The notes: generated by a model not told the origin, from the letters alone. A stretch of DNA of 64,000 nt from Scytonema hofmannii PCC 7110 (GCF_000346485.2 NZ_KQ976354.1:794892-858891), one strand, 5' to 3'. Numbered from the stretch's first letter, positions 7,660 to 16,593 are shown. Numbers and translations: made by a program.

Positions 7660-8001
7660 CAGCCCTGATTTTTCAGGATAAATACTGAGGTTATTCAATT
7701 TAAAAGTTAATAATATAACTATAAGCACGTCTGTGCCTATGTGACTAATTCCACGTTAGTCATTGTTGCTGATTGTTGGGAAGATGTAGGAATACCTCTT
7801 GTTGAAGTTTTCCTGCATAATGGGCATCTCTTGTAGATGCCTTTATTTATTGGTTAGTGGTTAGTGGTTAGTTGTTGATCTCCTTGTAAGATAGGTGTGA
7901 GTGGAAAATCAACAAAATAGATCCCCACGGGCAATTGCTCACAACGAGGGAATGAAAATAATTCTTTTCCAATCCCAATGCCCAATCCCCTATCAATTTC
8001 T
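7660..8001. other. Intergenic region with GGTTAGT repeats
   Basis: About 340 bp. It contains a short GGTTAGTGGTTAGT repeat at 7851-7878 and a C/A-rich tract, CAATCCCAATGCCCAATCCCC, just before ycf51. No gene or RNA recognised. Confidence 0.5.
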
Positions 8002-8523
8002 ATGTTCACAACAGATAATTTTTTTCAATACACCCAATGGTCTGGTATCGCAACATTGGCATTTGCTGGTCTGGTGATTTTGGGTTTTGTTTTCAAATGG
8101 GGTCTCCGTTTTCGTCTGGTGGGTGCGACCGGTTTTATGCTTGTGATTACAGGCGGACTATTTGCTCTCTCGTTAACACCCTTAACTCATACTGTTATTC
8201 CTGATGCCATACACTACAGTCTGGTTTATGATAACGGGGGACCCCAAGCAGTGATTGCACTCCCACCAGAAATCACGCCATCACAATTAGAAGCCACTTT
8301 ACGTCAAGCAGCAAACGATTTGTATTCTTACGGTCGTTTAGGTGCGTTTAGCGATAATCAGTTAACGGTTCGAGCACGAACTATCATACACCCAGAAAAA
8401 GGTGTTTCCGTGCCTCTTTATTTGGGTCAGATTAGGAGATCCCTTGCTAAGCGCGAAGACCAACACATGGCGATCGAGATTTACCAAGATAAAGTGGCTC
8501 AGTTACCTCAACCTACTGCGTAA
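8002..8523 (+). CDS. ycf51: Ycf51 family protein
   Basis: A membrane protein of about 173 residues matching Ycf51 (DUF2518), which is found in cyanobacteria and some algal plastids and whose function is not established. Two hydrophobic segments lie near the N-terminus (GIATLAFAGLVILGFVF and GATGFMLVITGGLFALSL), followed by a soluble domain ending HMAIEIYQDK. I place the start at the ATG at 8002 (MFTTDNFFQYTQW). The upstream in-frame ATG at 7978 would add residues encoded by a repetitive C/A-rich tract. No clear Shine-Dalgarno is seen. Confidence 0.8.
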   Translation: MFTTDNFFQYTQWSGIATLAFAGLVILGFVFKWGLRFRLVGATGFMLVITGGLFALSLTPLTHTVIPDAIHYSLVYDNGGPQAVIALPPEITPSQLEATLRQAANDLYSYGRLGAFSDNQLTVRARTIIHPEKGVSVPLYLGQIRRSLAKREDQHMAIEIYQDKVAQLPQPTA

Positions 8524-8739
8524 AACATTTAAATGTAGAGACGCGCCATGGCGCGTCTCCGATGGCATTAGACATACTGATATTATTTTTTGTTAAGATA
8601 TAAGTCCAAAGATTACTCAAGGTATTGCAAGTAAAGTTAAAACTCAAGAGTTGTTGGGGACTGAAACAGTTCTTCTTCATCATGTAGTAAAAAAAGTTTC
8701 CTCAAGTATCCACCAAGTGTTAGTTTCATAGTTAGTGAT

Positions 8740-9945
8740 ATGTCTAATAAATTGACGGAAAAGTTGTCTACTCCAAACTCTAGCTCGTTATTCGCCCTGT
8801 GTGTAGCCCCAGCAAAAGTCTTCAGAGGGTCGGGAATTTTGGCTCAAGCTACAGATGCGATCGCCACACTGGGAAATCGTCCCTTAATTGTGGGAGGCAA
8901 TGCCTTACGAAAAGCTGCTTCGGGTCAAAGTCCTTTTGCTTTCCAACTCCACTTGCAACCACTTTTGCAGCACAAACAGTTAGATTCTACACCAGCTTAT
9001 TATACTCCCGATTGTAGTGAAGCGAGCTTGAAATCTTTGCACAAAGCAGCAAAAGAACATAAAGCCGATGTTATTATCGGTGTTGGTGGAGGTAAGGCAT
9101 TAGACACAGCTAAATTACTAGCCCACCAATTGCAGTTACCAGTAGTCACAATTCCCACCTCATCTGCTACCTGTGCTGCTTGGACAGCACTATCCAACGT
9201 GTATTCTAATGAAGGTGCTTTTCTTTACGATGTAGCACTAAGACAATGTCCCGATTTGCTCGTACTTGATTACGATTTAGTGCAAACTGCCCCACAACAT
9301 ACACTTGTAGCCGGTATTGGAGATGCACTAGCCAAGTGGTATGAAGCTTCTGTTAGTAGCGGACACTCGGAACAAACTTTGATTATTGCCGCAGTGCAAC
9401 AAGCGCGAGTGTTAAGAGATATCCTCTTCCAAAAATCTGCCACCGCCATTAAACAACCAGGTAGCGAAGCTTGGCGAGAAGTTGTAGATGCTACAGTGTT
9501 ACTTGCAGGTGCGATCGGGGGACTTGGAGGCGCACAGTGTCGTACTGTAGCCGCCCATGCCGTGCATAACGGTTTGACTCATATTTCCAAAGGGAGTGGA
9601 AGCATTCACGGTGAAAAAGTTGCTTATGGTATTTTGGTACAACTGCGTTTGGAAGAAATGATACAGGGCAATCAGCTAGCAACGGCGGCACGACAACAGT
9701 TATTAAAATTTTATGCAGAGATTGGATTACCCCAAAAATTGAATGATTTGGGATTGGGTAACATCACACTGGCACAATTGCAGACTGCGGCTGAAATTGC
9801 TCTGACTCCAAATTCTGATATCCACAGACTACCGTTTAAAGTCTCGCTAGAACAATTGATGGCAGCAATGGTTTCTACCACTGCACCGGTAGAAGGAAAT
9901 CGCCCTTCTATAAGTTTGACGCAAAGCGCGGAAAAAGTTGAGTAG
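8740..9945 (+). CDS. Iron-containing alcohol dehydrogenase, glycerol dehydrogenase-type
   Basis: A 401-residue cytosolic oxidoreductase of the group III metal-dependent (Fe/Zn) alcohol dehydrogenase family, closest in pattern to glycerol dehydrogenases. The NAD-binding GVGGGKALDTAK lies near residue 110-121. Likely metal ligands are the Asp in GIGDALAKW and the histidines in AAHAVHNG and SIHGEKVAYG. The N-terminus carries about 15 extra residues. It is followed by an aminotransferase gene about 100 bp downstream, on the same strand but separated by an AATTCAT repeat. Polyol oxidation is likely, but the exact substrate is not determinable. Confidence 0.85.
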   Translation: MSNKLTEKLSTPNSSSLFALCVAPAKVFRGSGILAQATDAIATLGNRPLIVGGNALRKAASGQSPFAFQLHLQPLLQHKQLDSTPAYYTPDCSEASLKSLHKAAKEHKADVIIGVGGGKALDTAKLLAHQLQLPVVTIPTSSATCAAWTALSNVYSNEGAFLYDVALRQCPDLLVLDYDLVQTAPQHTLVAGIGDALAKWYEASVSSGHSEQTLIIAAVQQARVLRDILFQKSATAIKQPGSEAWREVVDATVLLAGAIGGLGGAQCRTVAAHAVHNGLTHISKGSGSIHGEKVAYGILVQLRLEEMIQGNQLATAARQQLLKFYAEIGLPQKLNDLGLGNITLAQLQTAAEIALTPNSDIHRLPFKVSLEQLMAAMVSTTAPVEGNRPSISLTQSAEKVE

Positions 9946-10014
9946 TGATGAAGTGCTGAGGCGTCAACAATTACAAAGCTCCTTTGCACTCCACATAATT
10001 ACTATCTCATCATA

Positions 10015-10044
10015 TAATTCATAATTCATAATTCATAATTCATT
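10015..10044. repeat. AATTCAT heptamer repeat
   Basis: Four tandem copies of ATAATTC end directly against the ATG of the aminotransferase gene, leaving no obvious ribosome binding site. Related AATTCATAATT tracts flank 3764-3830. Confidence 0.9.
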
Positions 10045-10046
10045 CG

Positions 10047-11231
10047 ATGACTTTAGATTGGATTGTTCCAGCTGAACGCGTACAGAAATTACCACCCTAC
10101 GTATTTGCCCGTCTAGACGAACTCAAGGCTAAAGCACGGGAACAAGGGCTGGATTTAATTGATTTGGGCATGGGAAACCCAGATGGTGCAACACCGCCTA
10201 CAGTGGTAGAAGCCGCAATAAAAGCTTTGCAAAATCCTGCAAATCATGGCTATCCTCCTTTTGAAGGAACTGCCAGTTTTCGCCGTGCTATCACTAACTG
10301 GTATCAGAGGCGTTATGGAGTGGATTTAGATCCAGATAGCGAAGCATTGCCTTTACTTGGATCTAAAGAAGGATTGGGGCATCTTGCCATAGCTTATATT
10401 AATCCGGGAGATTTGGTTTTAGTCCCCTCTCCTGCTTATCCCGCTCATTTCCGTGGTCCTGTCATTGCAGGCGGGACAATCCACAGTTTAATTCTCAAGC
10501 CAGAGAATGATTGGCTGATCGATCTAGCTGCAATTCCTGACTCTGTAGCCGAACAAGCAAAAATTCTCTACTTTAATTATCCTAGCAATCCTACGGCGGC
10601 GACTGCACCTCGGGAATTCTTTACAGACATTGTCGCTTTTGCTCGGAAGTACCAAATTTTACTGGTACACGATTTGTGTTACGCTGAATTAGCTTTTGAT
10701 GGTTATCAACCAACGAGTTTGTTAGAAATTCCAGGAGCAAAAGAGATAGGAGTTGAGTTTCATACCCTTTCTAAGACTTATAATATGGCAGGTTGGCGCG
10801 TTGGTTTTGTAGTCGGTAATCGTCGTATTATTCAAGGTTTGCGAACGTTAAAAACTAACTTGGATTATGGGATTTTTGCAGCATTGCAAACTGCTGCGGA
10901 AACGGCTTTACAACTACCAGATGAGTATTTGTATGAGGTGCAAGAACGATACAGAATTCGCCGTGATTTTTTAATTCAAGGTTTGGGACAGTTAGGTTGG
11001 GATATTCCTAAAACTAAGGCGACGATGTATCTGTGGATACCTTGTCCTATGGGTGTCAGTTCTACGGATTTTGCCCTGAGTGTATTGCAGCAAACTGGTG
11101 TTGTGTTGACTCCAGGTAATGCTTTTGGGGTTGCCGGGGAAGGGTATGTAAGAATCAGTCTAATTGCAGATTGCGATCGCTTGGGTGAAGCTTTACACAG
11201 ATTTAAACAAGCAGGTATTTACTACTCTTAA
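10047..11231 (+). CDS. Class I/II aminotransferase, LL-DAP/aspartate aminotransferase-like
   Basis: A 394-residue fold-type I PLP enzyme. The PLP-binding lysine is in FHTLSKTYNMAGWRVGF, and further family motifs are NYPSNPTA (about residue 173) and the C-terminal YVRISL with its conserved Arg. The N-terminus DLGMGNPDGATP and the overall pattern resemble the cyanobacterial aspartate/LL-diaminopimelate aminotransferase group; many organisms carry several such paralogues. Role could be lysine/peptidoglycan or general amino acid metabolism. The start ATG directly abuts a heptamer repeat. Confidence 0.85.
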   Translation: MTLDWIVPAERVQKLPPYVFARLDELKAKAREQGLDLIDLGMGNPDGATPPTVVEAAIKALQNPANHGYPPFEGTASFRRAITNWYQRRYGVDLDPDSEALPLLGSKEGLGHLAIAYINPGDLVLVPSPAYPAHFRGPVIAGGTIHSLILKPENDWLIDLAAIPDSVAEQAKILYFNYPSNPTAATAPREFFTDIVAFARKYQILLVHDLCYAELAFDGYQPTSLLEIPGAKEIGVEFHTLSKTYNMAGWRVGFVVGNRRIIQGLRTLKTNLDYGIFAALQTAAETALQLPDEYLYEVQERYRIRRDFLIQGLGQLGWDIPKTKATMYLWIPCPMGVSSTDFALSVLQQTGVVLTPGNAFGVAGEGYVRISLIADCDRLGEALHRFKQAGIYYS

Positions 11232-11244
11232 AGGTAAGGGCTGC

Positions 11245-11279
11245 AAGATCCCCGACTTCTCAAAGAAGTCGGGGATCTT
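11245..11279. repeat. Perfect 15-bp hairpin repeat with TCAAA loop
   Basis: The arms AAGATCCCCGACTTC and GAAGTCGGGGATCTT are perfectly complementary around TCAAA. It lies 14 bp after the aminotransferase stop and could act as a terminator or mRNA-stabilising stem, but lacks a clear T-run. A near-copy is at 2952-2984. Confidence 0.9.
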
Positions 11280-11614
11280 GACCAACTAAGTTTTTAATTA
11301 TACTTCTTCCTTCTTCCTTATTCTTTGTAACATAACTCTAGCTTCCTTGGCTAAAAATTGAGTTTGGGCAGCAATTCTAAATTTGAATTGGCATAAAGAT
11401 TTTACGTTTATGTCCCAGCGAATGTGATTATATTTATCAGAAGTATGATTCCAGTACCTGAAGGTATTCACAAAAGAAGAAACTCGCACCTGGCAAGTTC
11501 AAACAATGGATTAAAATTGAAGAAGCAAGAACCGTGATTGAACACGGAGCGACAAAAAATGCTACTCATATTAGCGCATACAGACTTTAACTTCAAATAG
11601 GAAATAGAAACAAG
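11280..11614. other. Intergenic region with possible gene remnants
   Basis: About 335 bp. Two short coding-like fragments can be read. One is on the plus strand, about 11470-11589 (LAPGKFKQWIKIEEARTV, ending ISAYRL). The other is on the minus strand, about 11298-11480 (rich in aromatic and basic residues, ending QRIRKKEEV). Neither has a complete gene structure or a recognised family. The promoter for the toxin-antitoxin pair should lie near the right end. Confidence 0.3.
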
Positions 11615-12178
11615 ATGAGTGGTAATCAAGAACCTACCAACCAGACCACGTTCTCTCATAACAACATTGCAACAGTACATAGTGCCAGTGGAAACATTAC
11701 AGATGTTTCTCAATACATTGTGCAGAACCTTAATGACATCAATAGCTTGATTGAATCTCTACGTAAAAGGGCGCAGGAGTTTCCAGAAAATCAACGCGAA
11801 GAGGCTCTGACACATCTGGAGGACTTGCAAGAAGCGATCGATAAACCTGAAAAGCAAAAGTCTCCGAGAATTAAGGCTCTTTTGGTTGCCCTGGGAACAG
11901 TTGGGGCTATGGTTGTCGCAGGAACTGATTTTCTCAATAACCTTTTGGAATTGAGTGAAAAACTAGGTGTTCCAATTGAGCTGGCTCAACCTCAAACTGC
12001 ACAGCAACTACCTCAATCAACGCTTCAGCAAATCGACTTGCAATCTCAGGGTATTGATAGAGCACAGGCTGAGGTTTTGCGAGCAAATCTGAAAATCTTT
12101 GCGGATGATTGGAACAGCCCAGAAATGAGTATTTATGACAACTATGACGCAGTCAAAGCCAATCGTAAAACGCGGTGA
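11615..12178 (+). CDS. Unusually long MazE/PemI-type antitoxin with extra N-terminal domain
   Basis: A 187-residue protein. The C-terminus (about residues 145-187: RANLKIFADDWNSPEMSIYD, then NYDAVKA) is the toxin-binding tail seen on short cyanobacterial MazE-like antitoxins. The gene ends 44 bp inside the PemK toxin gene, the usual antitoxin-toxin order. Antitoxins of this type are normally about 70-90 residues. Here about 100 extra residues precede the tail: a GNITDVSQYIVQNL opening, two charged helices and a hydrophobic segment near residues 90-110 (LLVALGTVGAMVVAGTDFL). The N-terminal part resembles modules that head large cyanobacterial effector proteins. The fusion is seen directly; its meaning is inference. 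Confidence 0.65.
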   Translation: MSGNQEPTNQTTFSHNNIATVHSASGNITDVSQYIVQNLNDINSLIESLRKRAQEFPENQREEALTHLEDLQEAIDKPEKQKSPRIKALLVALGTVGAMVVAGTDFLNNLLELSEKLGVPIELAQPQTAQQLPQSTLQQIDLQSQGIDRAQAEVLRANLKIFADDWNSPEMSIYDNYDAVKANRKTR

Positions 12179-12506
12179 TGTTATTTTGGTACTTTTCCCT
12201 AATTCCGATTTAGTTACTGCAAAAACACGACCTGCTTTGATCGTACAAGCAGATAACTTGCAAACTGGCTTGTCTCAAGTCATTGTTGCAATGATTACTA
12301 GCCAAATGTTTCGAGTAGGTCATCCAAGTCGAGTTACTGTCTTGCTGAATTCTTCAGAAGGACAGAAATCAGGTTTGCTAACGGATTCAGTAGTGATGAC
12401 TGATAACTTGACAACAATTGTACTTTCATCGGTTTATCGTGTGATTGGCTCACTGCCGACATCGGACGTTGACGAAGCACTCAAACATACACTTGGATTA
12501 TTTTAA
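12135..12506 (+). CDS. PemK/MazF-family endoribonuclease toxin
   Basis: A 123-residue protein of the MazF/PemK family, whose members cleave mRNA or tRNA in the cytoplasm. The family features are VKRGDVILVLFPNSD at residues 11-25, the Arg in TKTRPALIVQ-like TAKTRPALIVQ, and the C-terminal TIVLSSVYRVIG block. It overlaps the preceding antitoxin gene by 44 bp, which suggests translational coupling; the start could instead be the ATG three codons later at 12144. Length is typical. The upstream partner is abnormal (see its entry). Confidence 0.9.
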   Translation: MTTMTQSKPIVKRGDVILVLFPNSDLVTAKTRPALIVQADNLQTGLSQVIVAMITSQMFRVGHPSRVTVLLNSSEGQKSGLLTDSVVMTDNLTTIVLSSVYRVIGSLPTSDVDEALKHTLGLF

Positions 12507-12590
12507 TTCTCGCGTGGGATGCCAGTCACAAGAGTATGAAGCTAGGATAGAGACCCAACCCAGTCTTTATTTGGAATTTACTTAGTTGTT

Positions 12591-13649
12591 GTGATTAACC
12601 AACATTCGGAAACTATCCTTAACGCTCAAGTGAAAAAAATATCAGATCGGGGTTATCCATTTACCTGGTTTGATTGGTTTTGTCTGTGGTATCCTCCTGG
12701 TTGGCTGATTTTATTTAACCGACATTGGCAGCACTATCATGTAGATACAGATGGTTGGAATTGGCTGGAGTATATCTTGTTTCTAATTCCAGGAGGATTC
12801 TACATAGCACTGTTTGTACGTTGGTTGCGTCTTGGCTGTCGTTCCCCACAGAGTGACTCTGGAGAATTTGACCCAAATTATCAACAAGCGTTTCGAGATG
12901 AAATTCTGACGCCTATTATTAAATATTATTTTCGTGGTGAGTTAAAACAAATCGAAAATTTGCCACAAACAGGACCAATGATTGTGGCAATGAATCATGC
13001 AGGAATGTGTTTCCCTTGGGATATTGTCACGCTAGGTTACCTTTTAAGTAAAACAAGAGGATGGGTGGTACAACCATTAGCTGGTGTATCTTTGTTCGAT
13101 CATGTTTGGATAAATTGGTGGCTACCACCTGGATGGACAAAAATTTTAGGTGCTGTGAGAGCAGAGTTAGATGATTTTGAAGCTGCAGTACAAGAGGGTA
13201 AAATTCTTCTGTATGCACCAGAAGGTTTACGCGGACCAAGAAAAGGTTGGGGAAACCGCTATCAATTGGAAACCTTTGATTTGAGTTTTATTCGGCTAAG
13301 TCAGCGCTATCAAATTCCTATCTTGCCTGTGGTTTGCATTGGTAATGAAAACTTACACCCTTGGACATTCAATATAAAAAAATTACAAAGAATATTAAAC
13401 TTGCCATTTTTGCCTCTATCACCTTTGATGCCAATATTTATTCTTTTTCCCTCAATGGGAGTTTGGGCAATGAGGTGTCGATTGCGTTATTTTATTCAGC
13501 CTTTGCATATAGTAAAAGATGATGGCAAACAAACAGAAAGAGCATTTGCTTATCAAAAAGCACAACAGTTAAAAGAAAAGATGCAAGCTCAAATAAAAGA
13601 AAAGATGCAAGCTCAAATAATCCAAATCTTATCTCATAGTCGATACTGA
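12591..13649 (+). CDS. PlsC-like lysophospholipid acyltransferase
   Basis: A 352-residue protein with a PlsC-type acyltransferase domain (about residues 110-290), probably acting on lysophospholipid or a related acceptor at the membrane. The domain has VAMNHAGMCFPWD, in which the His and Asp are separated by seven residues rather than the classical four, and YAPEGLRGPRKG for the glycerol-phosphate binding motif. Two hydrophobic segments near residues 25-90 would anchor it. The start is GTG. The C-terminal KEKMQAQI is duplicated by a tandem 24-bp repeat. Directly downstream is an SDR remnant. Confidence 0.75.
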   Translation: MINQHSETILNAQVKKISDRGYPFTWFDWFCLWYPPGWLILFNRHWQHYHVDTDGWNWLEYILFLIPGGFYIALFVRWLRLGCRSPQSDSGEFDPNYQQAFRDEILTPIIKYYFRGELKQIENLPQTGPMIVAMNHAGMCFPWDIVTLGYLLSKTRGWVVQPLAGVSLFDHVWINWWLPPGWTKILGAVRAELDDFEAAVQEGKILLYAPEGLRGPRKGWGNRYQLETFDLSFIRLSQRYQIPILPVVCIGNENLHPWTFNIKKLQRILNLPFLPLSPLMPIFILFPSMGVWAMRCRLRYFIQPLHIVKDDGKQTERAFAYQKAQQLKEKMQAQIKEKMQAQIIQILSHSRY

Positions 13650-14079
13650 CGATGATTTGTATGACCAGATTTTCAATACAAATACTCGTGGTACGTTCTT
13701 TCTTTTGCGACAAGCTGCTAAGCGATTGCGTGAGGGCGGACACATCGTCAACTTTTTAACCAGTGCCGTTGGTCTAGCTATGCCCGGTTATGCCGTCTAT
13801 GCTGGCTCAAAGGCTGCTGTTAAAATCTTTACCAATATTATGGCTAAAGAACTACGGGGACGGAATATCACTGTCAATGCCGTTGCACCCGGACCTACCG
13901 CTACTGATTTATTCTATCAGGGTAAGTCTGAGGAATTGATTCAGAAATTTGCTCAACAAGCACCTCTAGAGCGATTGGGACAGCCAGAAGATATTGCTAA
14001 CGCTGTCGCTTTCTTAGTTAGTCCTGCAGAAAGTTGGATCAATGGTCAAATCATCCGCGTGAATGGCGGCATTGTTTAG
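13621..14079 (+). pseudogene. 5'-truncated short-chain dehydrogenase/reductase
   Basis: The reading frame carries the C-terminal half of a classical SDR: NTRGTFFLLRQAAKRL, the catalytic YAGSK-type block (GYAVYAGSKAAV), NAVAPGPTATDLF and the closing WINGQIIRVNGGIV. The N-terminal Rossmann part with TGxxxGIG and about 100 residues is absent; the frame opens right after the end of the acyltransferase gene, and the first possible start is a TTG at 13657. A complete SDR is about 245 residues. It is therefore most likely a remnant joined by recombination at about 13640. The catalytic Tyr and Lys are intact, but NAD(P) cannot be bound normally. Confidence 0.8.
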
Positions 14080-14143
14080 GTTGCTCTCTCGTCTCTCGTT
14101 CCCAGGCTCAGCCTGGGAACGAGAATAACGCAGGCTTGAGAAA

Positions 14144-14845
14144 CTATGGCTTCACTTCAGGTGTAGAAGTTCCAAAGCGATACCCTTTGCCATAAACAGT
14201 GTAAATTAAAGGTGTTTCATTAGTCAGTTCAATCTTCCGCCGTAGCAAACGAATTAGTGCCGCAATCACATTACTGCTAGGTTGTTCGCCATCTTTCCAC
14301 AAATGTTGCAAAATCTGCGCGTGAGTCAGTAATTGCCCGGAATTTTCCATAAAATACTGTAAAAGCTGGCTTTCTTTTTCAGACAGTTCGATCGCCCTTC
14401 CTTGACGATAAGCAACTTGGTTCTCGCCATCTAGTTCTAAATCAGCCACGGTTAACTTTTGAGTGGTTGCACCATAAGGCTGGGAACCAGAACGACGCAA
14501 CAGAGCACGAACTCGTGCTAGTAACTCCCTTAATTCAAACGGTTTCACTAAATAATCATCCGCACCCACATCTAAACCTTGTACTCGGTCATCCAGAGTA
14601 TCCTTAGCAGTCAGAAACAAGACAGGCGTTGTTTTACCCTGGCGTCGCAACTCCTGACAAATCTCTAATCCTGTCTTTCCTGGCAGCATCCAATCTAAAA
14701 TCAGCAAATCATAATTGCCTTCCTGCACCAGTTGACCACCGCTTGTTCCATCATAAACTGCATCAACAGTATATCCCTCACGAGTTAACACGCGCGTCAA
14801 AGGGCCAGTCAGTTCAATTTCATCATCAACTACCAAAATTCGCAT
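14144..14845 (-). CDS. rppA: OmpR-family response regulator, RppA-like
   Basis: A 233-residue transcription factor with an N-terminal receiver (phospho-acceptor Asp51 in LILDWMLPGKTG, Lys in DDYLVKPFELREL) and a C-terminal winged helix (about residues 130-228, ending YTVYGKGYRFG). The sequence pattern matches cyanobacterial RppA (called NrsR in nickel-sensing contexts), which controls redox- or nickel-responsive genes. In known cases the partner kinase RppB is adjacent; no kinase gene is adjacent here, so it is an orphan. It is divergent from hisG with about 110 bp between them. Confidence 0.8.
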   Translation of the reverse strand: MRILVVDDEIELTGPLTRVLTREGYTVDAVYDGTSGGQLVQEGNYDLLILDWMLPGKTGLEICQELRRQGKTTPVLFLTAKDTLDDRVQGLDVGADDYLVKPFELRELLARVRALLRRSGSQPYGATTQKLTVADLELDGENQVAYRQGRAIELSEKESQLLQYFMENSGQLLTHAQILQHLWKDGEQPSSNVIAALIRLLRRKIELTNETPLIYTVYGKGYRFGTSTPEVKP

Positions 14846-14954
14846 ATCTCATATCAATTTTGATTTTGGATTTTGGATTGGAAAATATGTTCGGGAAACT
14901 GATATCCTACAATTTTGAACGCTTACCAGTAACCATACAATCTAAAATCCCCAT

Positions 14955-15587
14955 ATGCTGACTGTTGCACTGCCAAAAGGCGAACTTCTTAAAAATAGCA
15001 TCCGCATACTGCAAGATGTAGGATTGGACTTTAGTGCTTTTTTGGATTCAGGTAACCGCCAACTTCAGATTACTGACTCTAGTGGACAAGCGAAAGGGTT
15101 ACTAGTACGGGCGCAGGATGTGCCAGTTTATGTAGAATACGGTCAGGCACAGTTGGGTATTGTTGGTTACGACGTACTGCGGGAGAAAAAACCCCAAGTC
15201 GCTCATCTAGTTGATTTGCAGTTTGGAAATTGCCGAATGTCGGTGGCGGTGAAACAGTCAAGCCCTTATCGTTCGGCATTGGAGTTACCCCCTCATGGTC
15301 GAGTCGCTTCCAAGTATGTCAACTGTGCTCGTGAATATTTTGATAGTTTGGATTTTCCTGTAGAAATTGTACCGTTATATGGTTCTGTGGAACTGGGTCC
15401 GATTACAGGGATGTCGGAGGCAATTGTAGATTTGGTTTCGACAGGACGGACTTTGCGCGAGAATGGTTTAGTTGAAATTGCAACCCTGTATGAAAGTACG
15501 GCTAGGTTAGTTGCCCATCCTTTGAGTTACCGCCTCAATACAGGTCATTTACTTGAGTTAGTTGAGAAATTGCGGGTTAGGGGTTAG
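14955..15587 (+). CDS. hisG: ATP phosphoribosyltransferase, short form
   Basis: A 210-residue HisG of the short type, which catalyses the first step of histidine synthesis and requires HisZ as a regulatory partner. Typical blocks are [11 protein letters not shown] at the start, GIVGYDVL near residue 68 and the PRPP-binding [18 protein letters not shown] near residue 155-172. It is not in a histidine operon, as usual in cyanobacteria. The last residues (RVRG) and the TAG stop lie in a GGTTAGG repeat, so the exact C-terminus may have been changed by the repeat. Confidence 0.95.
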   Translation: MLTVALPKGELLKNSIRILQDVGLDFSAFLDSGNRQLQITDSSGQAKGLLVRAQDVPVYVEYGQAQLGIVGYDVLREKKPQVAHLVDLQFGNCRMSVAVKQSSPYRSALELPPHGRVASKYVNCAREYFDSLDFPVEIVPLYGSVELGPITGMSEAIVDLVSTGRTLRENGLVEIATLYESTARLVAHPLSYRLNTGHLLELVEKLRVRG

Positions 15588-15666
15588 GGATTAGGAATTG
15601 GGGGTTATCAGCAATAGCACGAAGCCCAAAACTACCAAAGTATAATCAAAGCAAGGAGTAAACACA

Positions 15667-15912
15667 ATGAGTCTCACTATTCCTGATGAAGTCTTAGAAA
15701 CAATAGGGATGTCGGAAGCTGAGTTAATCCAGGAAATTGCAATTATTCTCTTTCAAGAAAAAAAATTGAGTGTGGGACGCGCCAGTCATTTAGCAGGAAT
15801 GAATTTACTTGAATTTAGACGATTACTTGCTTCTCGACATACTGCTGTTGGCTACGGAATTTCAGAGTTTCACGAAGACCTCAAAGTACTAGAAGCAATG
15901 GACTCGGAATGA
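15667..15912 (+). CDS. UPF0175 family antitoxin
   Basis: An 81-residue protein of the UPF0175 family: SLTIPDEVLETIGMSEAEL at the start, QEIAIILFQEKKLSVGRAS-type helix, then LAGMNLLEFRRLLASR, a helix-turn-helix-like element. These proteins usually precede a PIN-like DUF3368 toxin. Here the stop overlaps the start of such a gene (ATGA). An AAGGAG ribosome binding site stands about 9 bp upstream of the ATG. It probably neutralises the toxin and may autoregulate the pair. Confidence 0.85.
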   Translation: MSLTIPDEVLETIGMSEAELIQEIAIILFQEKKLSVGRASHLAGMNLLEFRRLLASRHTAVGYGISEFHEDLKVLEAMDSE

Positions 15913-16394
15913 TTGTAGTCAGTAATACATCCCCTCTAATTGGTCTAGCTACAATTGGACAATTAAATTTATTACAACAGCTTTACAGTAATATTATTAT
16001 TCCCCAAGCGGTTTACGATGAAATCACTGCTCTAGATACACAAGACGCTTGTTCAATTGCAGTACAAACTTTTACTTGGATTCAAACCACAGCAGTAACT
16101 AATAGTGCAATAATTGCGACATTTCCAAAGAAATTAGACCTGGGTGAAACAGAAGCGATTGCACTGGCCATGGAGATAGGTGCAGATTTGCTGCTTATAG
16201 ATGATGAATCAGGTCGAAAAGTAGCTCGCTCTCTTGGTATTAAGTTAATTGGAGTGTTAGGAGTTCTAATTAGAGCCAAACGCATGGGATTAATTGCTGC
16301 GGTTAAACCTGTGATGGATCGTCTAATTGTAGAAGCTGGTTATTGGATTGATAATAATTTATACAATGAGGTGTTGCAACAAGTGGGAGAGTAG
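15909..16394 (+). CDS. DUF3368 PIN-like toxin
   Basis: A 161-residue protein of the DUF3368 family, part of the PIN-domain nuclease superfamily. The acidic residues expected of PIN active sites are visible: Asp/Ser near the start (IVVSNTSPLIGLA, in which the usual first Asp is replaced by the Asn/Ser context typical of DUF3368), Glu in LGETEAIALAME and Asp in LLLIDDESGRKVA. It overlaps the UPF0175 gene by 4 bp, so the two form a type II toxin-antitoxin operon. RNA target is unknown. Confidence 0.85.
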   Translation: MIVVSNTSPLIGLATIGQLNLLQQLYSNIIIPQAVYDEITALDTQDACSIAVQTFTWIQTTAVTNSAIIATFPKKLDLGETEAIALAMEIGADLLLIDDESGRKVARSLGIKLIGVLGVLIRAKRMGLIAAVKPVMDRLIVEAGYWIDNNLYNEVLQQVGE

Positions 16395-16593
16395 TCAGTT
16401 GCCATAGCTGCCTTCCGCTTTTTGTCAATAGTAATTATGACAAAATTTTATATAAGTTAACATAAATCGCGAAAAACATCCTCGAAAAGTGTTAAAAATT
16501 AAAAGAACTTTCAAAATACAGAAAAAAGTTACTTTTGCAAGCTATAAATAGAGCAAAGTACAGAGTTATTTCTGTAAATTTATTTAAAGATTT

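Noticed and set aside
11298-11489. Minus-strand frame before the toxin-antitoxin pair
   Set aside because: Some coding character but no start signal, no family; kept only as a possible remnant in the intergenic entry.
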